13,083 nt of DNA, from positions 1 through 13,083 of the forward strand of contig JAFUCW010000270.1 of NCBI GenBank assembly GCA_017459485.1, written 5' to 3'. The position numbers were made by a program, and so were the translations under genes. The DNA comes from Eggerthellaceae bacterium (GTDB lineage: Bacteria > Actinomycetota > Coriobacteriia > Coriobacteriales > Eggerthellaceae). Positions 6,435 to 13,083 of this stretch are shown piece after piece (positions within the stretch are counted from its first letter, which is position 1; each line of letters opens with the position of its first letter). The notes under the pieces were generated by a model that worked only from the letters and a program-made list of their open reading frames with translations, was not told where the DNA came from and made no database searches.

Positions 6435-7200
6435 GGTCCCTCCCTTGTAGAAAGCAATTGTCGGATTGGCCCTGGGGCCGAACATCGTCCAACGCAGCGC
6501 GGGCAGCGTGGGCCGCCTGGATGCTGTCTGTGACTCGCAGGTGGAAAAGGGGCACTTCTTCTGCGATCTTCAATACAAGCTCGATAGTGCTGCGAGCGGC
6601 GTTCGCCGACACGGGGCGGTAGGCATGGCGCATCAGCTCCGGCGTGGCGGAGTGCGTATCTGCGCGTTGTGCGAAGTCCTGCTCTCCTTGTTTGAGAAGG
6701 CCGATGGCTGCCAGTCGGGCGCAGGCGTTCGTGGAGAGTCGTTCCTTGCCGTCCCAGGGCGTTCCGTAGACGAAGACGCCGTCTTCGCCGACGCGCACGA
6801 TGGGCTTGTCGTCGTTGATCACGTAAGGGTTTTCGTTGGCGAATGCCGTGCGCCACCAGCGCGCATGTGTGGACTTCCCCGTGCCGGAAGGCGCCATGAA
6901 CAGCCAGGAGCGGTTGCCAATTGCCACGGCGGAGCCATGGACAAGCATTCGTCCGAAACGCGGCAGTTCTTCTGCAATGGCGCGATAGACGGCCAGGGTT
7001 TCGTAATAAGGGTCGTCGAATGCCCCCTGCACGTCTTGTGTGCGCTCGTGGTCAATGTCGCGCTGACGCACGGAAACAGAGATGTCGAAAGGGCAGTCCT
7101 TGTCGCAAAGGTACGATTGGCACAGTTCGTATGTGGCAGCGTGGAGCGTTGCTACCTGGACGACCAAATTCGCAAGGCGTATTGAAAATGTGTGCCCCAT
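6424..7200 (-). CDS. HPr-kinase-like P-loop kinase of a peptide-modification cassette
   Basis: A 258-residue protein related to the C-terminal domain of HPr(Ser) kinase and to the HprK-like kinases of paeninodin-type lasso clusters, which phosphorylate a Ser of the precursor. Seen: His88 in the LVHGSAV strand, P-loop APSGTGKST (103-111), the INDDKP element (128-133) with paired Asp, and YGTPWDGK (145-152). It is shorter than true HprK (about 310 residues) and lacks its N-terminal domain, so it is unlikely to regulate HPr. The ATG at 7200 has an AAGGGGG site about 9 bases upstream; an in-frame TTG at 7242 would precede this. It is the first gene of the minus-strand cassette and overlaps the PqqD-like gene. 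Its likely substrate is the nearby Ser/Thr-rich peptide; this is inference. Confidence 0.87.
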   Translation of the reverse strand: MGHTFSIRLANLVVQVATLHAATYELCQSYLCDKDCPFDISVSVRQRDIDHERTQDVQGAFDDPYYETLAVYRAIAEELPRFGRMLVHGSAVAIGNRSWLFMAPSGTGKSTHARWWRTAFANENPYVINDDKPIVRVGEDGVFVYGTPWDGKERLSTNACARLAAIGLLKQGEQDFAQRADTHSATPELMRHAYRPVSANAARSTIELVLKIAEEVPLFHLRVTDSIQAAHAARAALDDVRPQGQSDNCFLQGRDRET

Positions 7201-7644
7201 GCCCTCAGAGCCCCCTTCTTCCGAAAAGACAGCTCGCGCCAAAGGTGTTGGCTTCGATGCTGAAAAGAAGGGCGGGCAAACCGAGCTTGTTCAATAGGCT
7301 GTCTGTCATTTCAGTCTAAAGCGCGACTCCTGCTGCGTGGTGCGAGCGGGCATTAAGGCTAGAACAAAAATGCCTGCTGTGTGGAAAGCACATTACATGT
7401 AAACACAGAGAAGCGCATGCGGCAAGCGTCGCTTACGGCAAAGGCAGTTCGCTGGTGCTAGCGCGCGTGCATTCGCATAACGAGGATGGAAGCTCCCTAT
7501 GGTGGTAAGCGCCCAAAGCGTTCTGTGAACATGAGCCACTTCGTCCACCGGGTGACAAGAGCACAGATTTGGGGCGCGTACGGCGTATAATGGGCACAAC
7601 GAAGTCGATCATTCCCGCTTGTGCGGGCAGACAAGGAGTGCATC
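7201..7644. other. Divergent intergenic region between kinase cassette and ferritin
   Basis: About 440 bases without a supported gene on either strand. It holds several inverted repeats that could be operators: GGCATT (7349-7354) with AATGCC (7369-7374), the perfect palindrome TTACATGTAA (7393-7402), and AAGCG-T-CGCTT (7424-7434). The ferritin promoter lies at its right end. I found no convincing -35/-10 pair for the kinase gene and no tRNA. No clear Fur or DtxR box is visible. Confidence 0.4.
7586..7591 (+). promoter_or_regulatory. -10 element of the ferritin promoter
   Basis: A perfect TATAAT lies 54 bases before the ferritin ATG. The region 16-18 bases upstream (around ACAGAT, 7563-7568) is only a poor -35, so the promoter may need an activator. 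A TGACA further upstream is too far away. Confidence 0.5.
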
Positions 7645-8160
7645 ATGCAAGCAAATATCGCCAAATTGATCAATGAACAGATCAACGCCGAGTTCTACAG
7701 CGCCTATCTCTACTTGGCGTTCGCCGACTACTACGAGGAAGTGGGCCTTTCGGGCTATGCCAACTACTTCGAGATCCAAGCTGCCGAAGAGCGCGACCAT
7801 GCGCTTATCTTCCGCAAGTACCTGCACGAAAACGGCGAAAACGTCACTCTGAAGAAGATCGACCAGCCCAAGATTAGCTTCAAGAAGCACATCGAACCGC
7901 TTGAGGCGGCGCTTGAGCACGAGAAGCTGGTCACTTCGCTGATTAACAAGATCTATGACGCGGCAAACAAGGCGAGCGATTTTCGCACCATGAACTTCCT
8001 CAATTGGTTCATTGACGAGCAGATGGAAGAGGAGGACAACGCCGACACCATGGTCACGCGCATGAAGCTCTTCGGCGAAGATGCAAAGGCGCTCTACGAC
8101 CTTGACACCGAATGCGCTGCCCGCACCTATTCCACACCCAGCCCGCTTGTCGGGGCGTAG
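7645..8160 (+). CDS. ftnA: Bacterial non-heme ferritin
   Basis: A 171-residue ferritin, normal length, that should form a 24-subunit cytoplasmic shell oxidising ferrous iron and storing it as a mineral. The four-helix bundle and ferroxidase ligands line up with E. coli FtnA: Glu16 (FtnA Glu17), Glu49 and His52 in the AAEERDH motif, Glu93, and Gln126 in the DEQMEEE segment. No heme-binding Met as in bacterioferritin is evident. The ATG at 7645 has AAGGAG six bases upstream; an in-frame GTG at 7621 lies upstream of this site and is unlikely. The gene is transcribed alone, with a TATAAT box 54 bases upstream and a strong terminator 30 bases downstream. It diverges from the kinase cassette. Iron or peroxide control is likely by family but no operator is recognisable. 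Confidence 0.93.
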   Translation: MQANIAKLINEQINAEFYSAYLYLAFADYYEEVGLSGYANYFEIQAAEERDHALIFRKYLHENGENVTLKKIDQPKISFKKHIEPLEAALEHEKLVTSLINKIYDAANKASDFRTMNFLNWFIDEQMEEEDNADTMVTRMKLFGEDAKALYDLDTECAARTYSTPSPLVGA

Positions 8161-8189
8161 GCCGAACTTTTTCGAGACGTGAATGACAG

Positions 8190-8221
8190 TGCGCCGCGCG
8201 CAGGAAGCGTGCGGCGCATTT
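8190..8221 (+). terminator. Intrinsic terminator after ferritin
   Basis: A 12-base-pair GC-rich stem (8190-8201 with 8207-8218, one G-U pair) with a five-base AGGAA loop, followed by TTT. The short T-run is modest, but stem stability and position make this a good terminator. Confidence 0.7.
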
Positions 8222-8286
8222 CGCACGTAAGATGAAAAGAACCAGGTGCTTTTTGTCGGCGCATCATCCGGTTCGTTGGGGGCACG

Positions 8287-9126
8287 ATGCAAGAAACGCT
8301 CAATATAGGATGCCATCTTTCTGCGTCGAAAGGGTACCTGCACATGGGCAAGGAAGCGTACTCCATCGGCGCGAATACGTTCGCGTTCTTCACGCGCAAT
8401 CCCCGCGGCGGACGCGCCAAAGACGTCGATCCGGAAGACGTCGCCGCGTTTCGCGCGTTTGCCGTTGAGCATTCGTTCGCGACGCTGGTGGCCCACGCTC
8501 CCTATACGCTTAATGCTGCCGCGAAGGATAGTCGTGTGGCGGAATTCGCTCGCGAGACATTCGCTGACGACCTGAAGCGGATGGAAGCCACGCCAGGGCA
8601 ACTGTATAACTTCCATCCCGGCGCGCACGTGGGCCAAGGCCCCGATGTGGGAGTGGAAAAAATCGCCGCAGTGCTCAACGAGGTCCTCGAACCTGGCCAG
8701 ACCACCATGGTATTGCTCGAGACTATGGCGGGAAAGGGCACCGAAGTGGGCCGCACGTTCGAAGAGCTTGCGGCAATCATCGACCGCGTGAAGCTGGACG
8801 GTCGGCTGGGCGTGTGCCTGGATACGTGCCATATCTGGGACGGCGGCTACGACATAGTGGATGACCTGGACGGCGTCCTTGACGAATTTGACCGCGTCAT
8901 TGGAATCGAGCGCCTGCGTGCAGTCCACCTCAACGACAGCAAGAACCCCCTGGGTGCGCACAAAGACCGCCACGAGAAGATCGGGCAAGGGCATATCGGG
9001 TTCGAAGCGCTTTCTGCGCTCACGCGCCATCCTGCGCTGCGAAGGCTTCCCTTGATCCTGGAGACTCCCACCGAGCTTGACGGCTATGCAGACGAGATTG
9101 CGCGGTTGCGAGAAGCATGGAGGTAG
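8287..9126 (+). CDS. nfo: Endonuclease IV (AP endonuclease)
   Basis: A 279-residue deoxyribonuclease IV that cuts DNA 5' to abasic sites in base-excision repair, using a three-zinc cluster. All expected ligands are visible: His70 (AHAPYTLN), His110 (FHPGAH), Glu145 ([10 protein letters not shown]), Asp179 and His182 (LDTCH), His214 (VHLNDSK), Asp227 and His229 ([13 protein letters not shown]) and Glu259 (LETP). Length is typical (about 280). The ATG at 8287 follows a weak GGGGG site at about 8278-8282. It is separated from ferritin by a terminator and stands 169 bases before the dipeptidase gene. No terminator is apparent after it. Confidence 0.96.
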   Translation: MQETLNIGCHLSASKGYLHMGKEAYSIGANTFAFFTRNPRGGRAKDVDPEDVAAFRAFAVEHSFATLVAHAPYTLNAAAKDSRVAEFARETFADDLKRMEATPGQLYNFHPGAHVGQGPDVGVEKIAAVLNEVLEPGQTTMVLLETMAGKGTEVGRTFEELAAIIDRVKLDGRLGVCLDTCHIWDGGYDIVDDLDGVLDEFDRVIGIERLRAVHLNDSKNPLGAHKDRHEKIGQGHIGFEALSALTRHPALRRLPLILETPTELDGYADEIARLREAWR

Positions 9127-9295
9127 GAAAAGGGGCGTATTTCGCGCGGGGTCTTTGGGGACTTTGGGCCACGTGCGTTCAGGATGCGCTAAGATGACCG
9201 TATGCAACTGCATCTGTGCGGCCGGCCATATTGGCAGAGCAAGGCAGGAACCGCACGCCCTGTTTTTCGCGGCATGGTAGGCAAGGAGGCCCTTA

Positions 9296-9949
9296 TTGCA
9301 TATCCAAGACCCTACGCTCGATTCGTCCGGTTTCGTCCTGCTGGCAGACTACGTTCCCAGCATAGTGCAAGAAATCCGCTATCATTCCACCTTCAACTTC
9401 GTGGGGGAGCGCATCGACGGCTACGAGGAGCCCATCGCGCTTCTTACACTGGAGGCGGCACGGGCGTTAAAGACGGTGAGCAACGAGATGATCGTGCGAG
9501 GCTACCGGCTGAAGGTGTTCGACGCGTACCGTCCTGCGGTCGCAGTGAAGCGCTTCATTTTCTGGGCGATCGAAGACGACGATGTGCGCATGAGGCGCTA
9601 CTTCTACCCGAACACCGACAAGGCCGATTTGTTCGAGCGGGGCTACATTGCCAAGCAGTCGAGCCACAGCAGGGGAAGTGCCATCGACTTGACGTTGCTC
9701 GACATGGAAACAGGCAAGGAATTGGACATGGGAGGCCCCTTCGACCTGTTCGACGAGGTGTCGCATCCTTCGTTTCGCGGCATTACCGACGAGCAGTACG
9801 CGAACAGAATGGTGCTCCAGGAATCCATGGTGCGCAACGGATTTAAGCCCTTGGATTGCGAATGGTGGCACTTTACCCTTGTAGACGAGCCCTACCCGAA
9901 CACGTATTTCGACTTTCCCGTGGCTATGTCGTCCTTGCGTCGGCAATAG
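9296..9949 (+). CDS. D-alanyl-D-alanine dipeptidase, VanX/DdpX type
   Basis: A 217-residue zinc dipeptidase (peptidase M15D) that hydrolyses free D-Ala-D-Ala. Zinc ligands His124 and Asp131 (SSHSRGSAID) and His192, catalytic Glu189 (EWWHF), and substrate Arg79 (DAYRP) occur at exactly the spacing of VanX Arg71, His116, Asp123, Glu181, His184. The start is a TTG at 9296, decided by a perfect AAGGAGG (9283-9289) six bases upstream; no ATG suits. There is no signal peptide, so it acts in the cytoplasm. Neighbours are nfo and tatA, not vanH, vanA or vanRS, so this alone does not imply glycopeptide resistance. Recycling or use of cell-wall dipeptide is more likely, as proposed for DdpX. Confidence 0.93.
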   Translation: MHIQDPTLDSSGFVLLADYVPSIVQEIRYHSTFNFVGERIDGYEEPIALLTLEAARALKTVSNEMIVRGYRLKVFDAYRPAVAVKRFIFWAIEDDDVRMRRYFYPNTDKADLFERGYIAKQSSHSRGSAIDLTLLDMETGKELDMGGPFDLFDEVSHPSFRGITDEQYANRMVLQESMVRNGFKPLDCEWWHFTLVDEPYPNTYFDFPVAMSSLRRQ

Positions 9950-9976
9950 GGCGCGCCCCGATTCGCTTCAATCGTG

Positions 9977-9982
9977 TACAAT
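9977..9982 (+). promoter_or_regulatory. Possible -10 element of the tatA-mob operon
   Basis: TACAAT preceded by GTG and followed by an AT-rich run (TTAAAA) lies 41 bases before the tatA start. No -35 hexamer is recognisable. The local AT-richness in GC-rich surroundings supports a promoter. Confidence 0.4.
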
Positions 9983-10022
9983 TTAAAACGAGGGGACGGA
10001 CAAATCGCATGAAAGGACTGCC

Positions 10023-10265
10023 ATGAAGATTCTTGGCATGGGCGTTCCGGAGCTAGTTATCATACTGGCTGTTGCTCTGCTTATTTTTGGCCCGAAAAAC
10101 CTACCGAAGTTAGGCAGCGCCCTAGGTAAGACAGTGAAAAATTTGCGTGAGGGTATGGGAAGCACGGCGGCTGCCGACGAAGATGACATCGAAGAGGCCG
10201 TCGACGAATCCAAGCCTAAAAGCGACGACAAGACCCTAGCGCTTGAAGAAGGCAAAGAGGCATAA
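10023..10265 (+). CDS. tatA: Twin-arginine translocase subunit TatA
   Basis: An 80-residue TatA/E protein, the pore-forming subunit that exports folded proteins across the membrane. It shows the short N-terminal transmembrane helix (about 8-22), the hinge FGPKNLPKLG (22-31), an amphipathic helix (about 26-45) and a very acidic, lysine-containing tail. TatA and TatB are hard to separate by sequence, but the FGPxxLP hinge and short tail favour TatA. The ATG at 10023 follows AGGA at 10014-10017. The stop codon is immediately followed by the mobBA start, so the two are one operon. This is sensible because many Tat substrates are molybdo-enzymes that need the guanylated cofactor. tatC is not in the window. 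Confidence 0.92.
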   Translation: MKILGMGVPELVIILAVALLIFGPKNLPKLGSALGKTVKNLREGMGSTAAADEDDIEEAVDESKPKSDDKTLALEEGKEA

Positions 10266-11519
10266 ATGGGCTCTTTGCTGCCTAGCCCCGCGGTCGCTAT
10301 CGTGGGGCGCCATAATTCGGGCAAGACCACGCTCATAGTGTCGTTGATCGGCGAGCTATGCGCTCGCGGCCTTGATGTGGGCAGCATCAAGCACCACAGC
10401 CACGCAGGGTTTGACATCGACGTGCCCGGAAAGGATTCCTTCCGGCATCGGGAGGCGGGTGCATCGGAGACCATCATTGCCGCGCCCGACCAGATGGCGC
10501 AAATCTCGACGCTTGCGCACGAGCTCGAATGCGCCGATCTGGTTGCCCGAATGCCGGGGCACGACATCGTGCTAGTGGAGGGATATCGCAAAAGCGGCAT
10601 TCCTACCATCGAAGTAATGCGTTCGGGCAATGCGGCCGACGTTCAGGTCGCCCAGGCGTTTTTGGATTGCGCGAAAGCGGGGGAGCCGCTGAGCAGCGAC
10701 TTCGTACAGCGCGCACGGTGGGAGGCGTCCTACAATCCTTCGGTCGACGTGGTGGCGAAGATGCCGCACTCCTCCACGGTTGCGGTGGTCTCCGACATTC
10801 CTGCGGCGCGCGAGGCGGCCAAGCTCTACGAAGTGCCGGTCTTTACGCTCGGCGACGTTTCGGGGATATGCGATTTCCTGGACCAGCATTTCGTGCGGTC
10901 GCGCGTGACGGTGGCAATCCAGGCAGGTGGCGAGTCGAAGCGTATGGGCAGGAGCAAGGCGACAGTGCCGTTCGCAGGCCGTCCGCTCATCGCCCGAATG
11001 GTGGAGCGCGTGGCCCCTGCTGCCGACGAGATACTCATCACAACCAACGAGCCCGAAAACCTCCAGTTCCTTTTCGACGACTTTCCTGGGCTTCCGATTC
11101 GCCTTGTGCGGGATGCCCTTGACGAGCGTGGTGCGCTGCCGGGGCTGCTGACGGCTTTTCAGGCCGCAACCACTCCCTTCGTTGCCATCGTCGCATGCGA
11201 CATGGTGTTTGCCTCACCGAACCTGATTGCGGCCGAATGCGCAGAGCTTGCGTTGTCGCAGGCAGACTGCGTCGTGCCCGTGAATAAGCACGGATTCGAG
11301 CCCTTTCATTCCGTGTACGTGCGCGAAACGTGCCTACCTGCCGTGCGCGCGCATGTGGATGCGGGGGAAAAGAGGGCGCAGTCGATGCTGCCAGATCTAA
11401 AGGTGCGCCATTTCAGCCGAAGCGAAGTCCTTGCCGCTGAACCTATGGGCGGCTGCTTTATCAATGTGAACACGCCTGAAGAGCTCGAGGCTATCGAGCG
11501 CCAGTTCCTAGAGCTGTAG
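10266..11519 (+). CDS. mobBA: MobB-MobA fusion, molybdopterin-guanine dinucleotide synthesis
   Basis: A 417-residue cytoplasmic fusion. Residues 1 to about 205 are MobB-like: P-loop GRHNSGKTT (14-22), IKHH (41-44), the DSFRHREAGA element (57-66) and VEGY (104-107). Residues about 213-417 are MobA, which transfers GMP from GTP to molybdopterin: AGGESKRMGRSK (220-231), Asp312 in the ACDM metal site, and INVNTPEEL near the end. Separate MobA and MobB are about 195 and 170 residues, so the fusion has full-length halves. The MobA loop begins IQAGG where LAGG is common. The ATG at 10266 directly follows the tatA stop. The product is the cofactor of DMSO-reductase-family enzymes, typical of anaerobic respiration. 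Confidence 0.93.
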   Translation: MGSLLPSPAVAIVGRHNSGKTTLIVSLIGELCARGLDVGSIKHHSHAGFDIDVPGKDSFRHREAGASETIIAAPDQMAQISTLAHELECADLVARMPGHDIVLVEGYRKSGIPTIEVMRSGNAADVQVAQAFLDCAKAGEPLSSDFVQRARWEASYNPSVDVVAKMPHSSTVAVVSDIPAAREAAKLYEVPVFTLGDVSGICDFLDQHFVRSRVTVAIQAGGESKRMGRSKATVPFAGRPLIARMVERVAPAADEILITTNEPENLQFLFDDFPGLPIRLVRDALDERGALPGLLTAFQAATTPFVAIVACDMVFASPNLIAAECAELALSQADCVVPVNKHGFEPFHSVYVRETCLPAVRAHVDAGEKRAQSMLPDLKVRHFSRSEVLAAEPMGGCFINVNTPEELEAIERQFLEL

Positions 11520-11565
11520 GCAGCGCATTAGGCATGGTGCTGCGCTGCCGTGCCTGCGGCATGGC
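11519..11565 (+). terminator. Overlapping hairpins after mobBA
   Basis: GGCAGCGCA (11519-11527) pairs perfectly with TGCGCTGCC (11541-11549). A second stem, GCCGTGCC (11547-11554) with GGCATGGC (11558-11565, one G-U), shares bases with the first, so the two are mutually exclusive. There is no good T-run, so termination efficiency is doubtful. Confidence 0.4.
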
Positions 11566-11570
11566 TTGTC

Positions 11571-11579
11571 TGGTATACT
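11571..11579 (+). promoter_or_regulatory. Extended -10 promoter of the amino-acid ABC importer
   Basis: TGG followed by TATACT fits the extended -10 consensus with one mismatch in the hexamer. It lies 83 bases before the lipoprotein start. No clear -35 is present. The same TGG-plus-hexamer form appears at 2766-2774. Confidence 0.5.
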
Positions 11580-11661
11580 AGCGAAGTTACTTTAGTGCGT
11601 TAGAGCATTGCAGCATTGTGCGGTGTGCTGGCGCGTTATTCGTTCGAAAGGGAAGGGAACC

Positions 11662-12534
11662 ATGAAGAAGAAAATCGTGTCGATTGTCGTATTCGCATTG
11701 GCTGCGGCGTTCGCGTCGTTTGCCCTGTTCGGATGTGGGGGAGGCTCGGCTGCGTCGTCTGGCGCAAGCGCGGATGCCTCTGCTTCTGCTGCGAGCGCAT
11801 CTGCAAGTGGTGGGTCCATCGACAAGCTCGTGGTTGGCTTCGACGCCGAATACCCGCCCTATGGATATGTAGGCGACGACGGCGAGTACACGGGCGTCGA
11901 CTTGGACTTGGCCGCGGAGGTGTGCAAGCGCAATGGCTGGGAGTTCGAAGCCGAGCCGATCGACTGGGATGCCAAGGACTCGCTGATTCAGGCAGGCACC
12001 ATCACCTGCATTTGGAACGGATTCACGGTAACCGAAGAGCGCAAGGCAGTGTACGATTTCTCCGATCCGTACATGTACAACGCCCAGGTGCTCGTAGTGC
12101 GCGCCGATAGCGACATCTCTTCTCTCGACGATCTTGCGGGAAAGCATGTGATGACTCAGACCGATTCCGCAGGTCTTGACGCCTTGACCGACGAATCCCT
12201 GGCGGATGTGGTCAAGACGTTTGCGGGCGGCGCCCCTGAAACGCTGGGCGACTACAACAACATCATGATGCAGCTCGAGTCCGGCGCGGTCGACGCCGTC
12301 GTGTGCGACCTGTCGATTGCCGCGCGTCAGATGGCCGCCAAGTCGGGGGTCTTTAAGCAGGTGGAGACGCTTTCCGACGAAGAGTACGCCGTTGGCTTCA
12401 AGAAGGGCGACACCGATCTGGCCAATGCCGTTAACGCCACGCTCAAGGAAATGACCGACGACGGCACCGTGGAGAAGATCCTGAAGGCTTACGAAGACCC
12501 GGCCGTATCTATGGAGAACTGGCTTATCAGCTAG
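11662..12534 (+). CDS. Amino-acid ABC transporter substrate-binding lipoprotein
   Basis: A 290-residue extracellular solute-binding protein family 3 member. The signal peptide begins MKKK, has a hydrophobic core (about 5-21), and ends in a lipobox LFGC with lipidated Cys25. A Ser/Ala-rich linker (about 29-52) tethers the domain to the membrane. The binding domain starts at KLVVGFDAEYPPYGY and includes FTVTEERKAVYDFSDPY, the conserved region around the ligand-binding Arg and the hinge. The ATG at 11662 follows AAAGGGAAGGG; an in-frame ATG at 11608 would place extra residues before the signal peptide. It is followed by a terminator and then by the permease gene, the usual arrangement that yields excess binding protein. 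Polar or acidic amino acids are plausible ligands, but specificity is not readable. Confidence 0.93.
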   Translation: MKKKIVSIVVFALAAAFASFALFGCGGGSAASSGASADASASAASASASGGSIDKLVVGFDAEYPPYGYVGDDGEYTGVDLDLAAEVCKRNGWEFEAEPIDWDAKDSLIQAGTITCIWNGFTVTEERKAVYDFSDPYMYNAQVLVVRADSDISSLDDLAGKHVMTQTDSAGLDALTDESLADVVKTFAGGAPETLGDYNNIMMQLESGAVDAVVCDLSIAARQMAAKSGVFKQVETLSDEEYAVGFKKGDTDLANAVNATLKEMTDDGTVEKILKAYEDPAVSMENWLIS

Positions 12535-12552
12535 TCCCGATTGTATTATTGG

Positions 12553-12586
12553 CGGGCGCCCGGCTGCATGGCGGGCGCCCGTTTTT
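12553..12586 (+). terminator. Intrinsic terminator between binding protein and permease
   Basis: CGGGCGCCCG (12553-12562) pairs with an identical self-complementary copy at 12572-12581 across a nine-base loop, followed by five T. This is a strong intrinsic terminator. Partial read-through would lower permease expression relative to the lipoprotein. Confidence 0.85.
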
Positions 12587-12621
12587 CGCGTAGTGGGGCA
12601 CTTGCAGGGGAAAGGAGGACC

Positions 12622-13083
12622 GTGGAGCTTTCTACGATGATGTCGCTGCTTGGCAGTGGCCTGGTGCTGACAGGGCAAATCTTCGTCGTCACGCTGTTGG
12701 GTTCGCTGCCGCTCGGCGTGCTCATCGCCCTGGGGCGCATGAGCAAATTCAAGCCGCTGGCGTGGCTCATGCGCGCATATATCTCGTTCATGCGCGGCAC
12801 GCCCCTGATGCTGCAGCTCATGGCGCTCATGTTCGGCCCCTACTACCTGTTCGGCATGCAACTAGGTTCCGAATGGAAATTCTGGGCGTGCGACATCGGC
12901 TTCATCTTGAACTATGCCGCCTACTTCGCCGAGATCTACCGTGGCGGCATCCAGTCGATTCCTCGTGGCCAGTACGAGGCGGCCGAGGTGCTCGGCTACA
13001 CCAAGGCGCAGACTTTCATGAAAATCGTGCTGCCGCAGGTCATAAAGCGCATTCTCCCTGCCATGGGCAACGAGGTCATCACA
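12622..13083 (+). CDS. Amino-acid ABC transporter permease (3' truncated by window edge)
   Basis: An open frame of 154 codons that runs off the right end; full-length relatives are about 215-230 residues. It is a HisM/GlnP-type membrane subunit. Hydrophobic segments are visible near residues 9-38 and 58-90. The motif RAYISFMRGTPLMLQL (48-63) is typical of the family. The EAA loop that contacts the ATPase reads EAAEVLGYTKAQTFMKIVLP (131-150). The start is GTG at 12622 with AAAGGAGG at 12611-12618, only three bases away, which is short. ATGs at 12637 and 12640 are too far from this site to be better. It pairs with the upstream binding lipoprotein; the ATPase gene should follow outside the window. 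Confidence 0.93.
   Translation, partial: MELSTMMSLLGSGLVLTGQIFVVTLLGSLPLGVLIALGRMSKFKPLAWLMRAYISFMRGTPLMLQLMALMFGPYYLFGMQLGSEWKFWACDIGFILNYAAYFAEIYRGGIQSIPRGQYEAAEVLGYTKAQTFMKIVLPQVIKRILPAMGNEVIT

Noticed and set aside
6435..6485. Upstream ATG start for the PqqD-like gene
   Set aside because: It would extend the protein 17 residues inside the kinase gene; the GTG at 6434 has a good ribosome site and matches the family's N-terminus.
4338..7200. Canonical lasso-peptide cluster
   Set aside because: No asparagine-synthetase-like cyclase or transglutaminase-like protease is present, and the peptide lacks an Asp/Glu at core positions 7-9.
7201..7644. Fur or DtxR box upstream of ferritin
   Set aside because: AAGGCTAG near 7355 resembles part of a DtxR half-site, but the other half and symmetry are missing.
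7609..9213. Long minus-strand open frame of 534 codons opposite ferritin and nfo
   Set aside because: It is antisense to two clearly recognised genes with intact active sites; GC-rich codon bias keeps this frame open by chance, and the translation resembles no family.
9296..9949. Vancomycin-resistance cluster
   Set aside because: Only the dipeptidase is present; vanH, vanA-type ligase and the two-component regulators are not in the window.
11587..12861. Minus-strand open frame of 424 codons opposite the binding lipoprotein
   Set aside because: Runs across a strong plus-strand terminator and two recognised plus-strand genes; composition is that of an antisense shadow.
1..13083. CRISPR arrays, insertion sequences, rRNA
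   Set aside because: No regularly spaced repeats, transposase motifs or ribosomal RNA sequence were seen on either strand.

Overview
The window (13,083 bp, GC-rich, with strong codon bias to G/C at third positions) looks like the chromosome of an anaerobic Gram-positive actinobacterium, most likely a member of Coriobacteriia such as an Eggerthellaceae gut species. This is an inference from protein style, from GTG/TTG starts behind purine-rich Shine-Dalgarno sites, and from the pairing of Tat export with molybdenum-cofactor synthesis. I could not run a taxonomic search. The left edge carries a 13-base match to the Illumina adapter stem exactly where a Walker A motif should be, so the window probably begins at a contig end.

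Layout. Positions 3-2718 (+): a translationally coupled set made of the tail of one ABC exporter half, a complete second half, and a 61-residue two-helix membrane protein. Positions 2790-4413 (+): a putative heavy-metal (ArsP_2-type) permease, then a HAD phosphatase. Positions 4338-7200 (-): a four-gene cassette of HPr-kinase-like P-loop kinase, PqqD-like peptide-binding protein, a 60-residue precursor-like peptide with its own promoter, and an NTP_transf_5 nucleotidyltransferase. A roughly 440-base gene-free stretch follows. Positions 7645-9949 (+): ferritin with a strong terminator, endonuclease IV (nfo), and a VanX-type D-Ala-D-Ala dipeptidase with a TTG start. Positions 10023-11519 (+): tatA directly followed by a fused mobB-mobA. 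Positions 11662-13083 (+): an amino-acid ABC importer, with the binding lipoprotein, a terminator, and a permease that runs off the right end.

The most interesting part is the minus-strand cassette. Its kinase, PqqD-like protein and nucleotidyltransferase are families known as accessory parts of some lasso-peptide (paeninodin-like) clusters. Here the lasso cyclase and the leader protease are both absent, and the peptide has no Asp/Glu at positions 7-9 after its likely leader end, so it cannot form a standard lasso ring. The peptide has a leader-like acidic N-terminus and a Ser/Thr-rich C-terminal part with two cysteines. A reasonable hypothesis is a ribosomally made peptide whose modification is phosphorylation and/or nucleotidylation, guided by the PqqD-like protein.

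The remaining genes are mostly housekeeping. TatA and MobBA fit together because Tat exports folded molybdo-enzymes that carry the guanylated cofactor. Ferritin and Nfo are stress and iron-related neighbours separated by a terminator.
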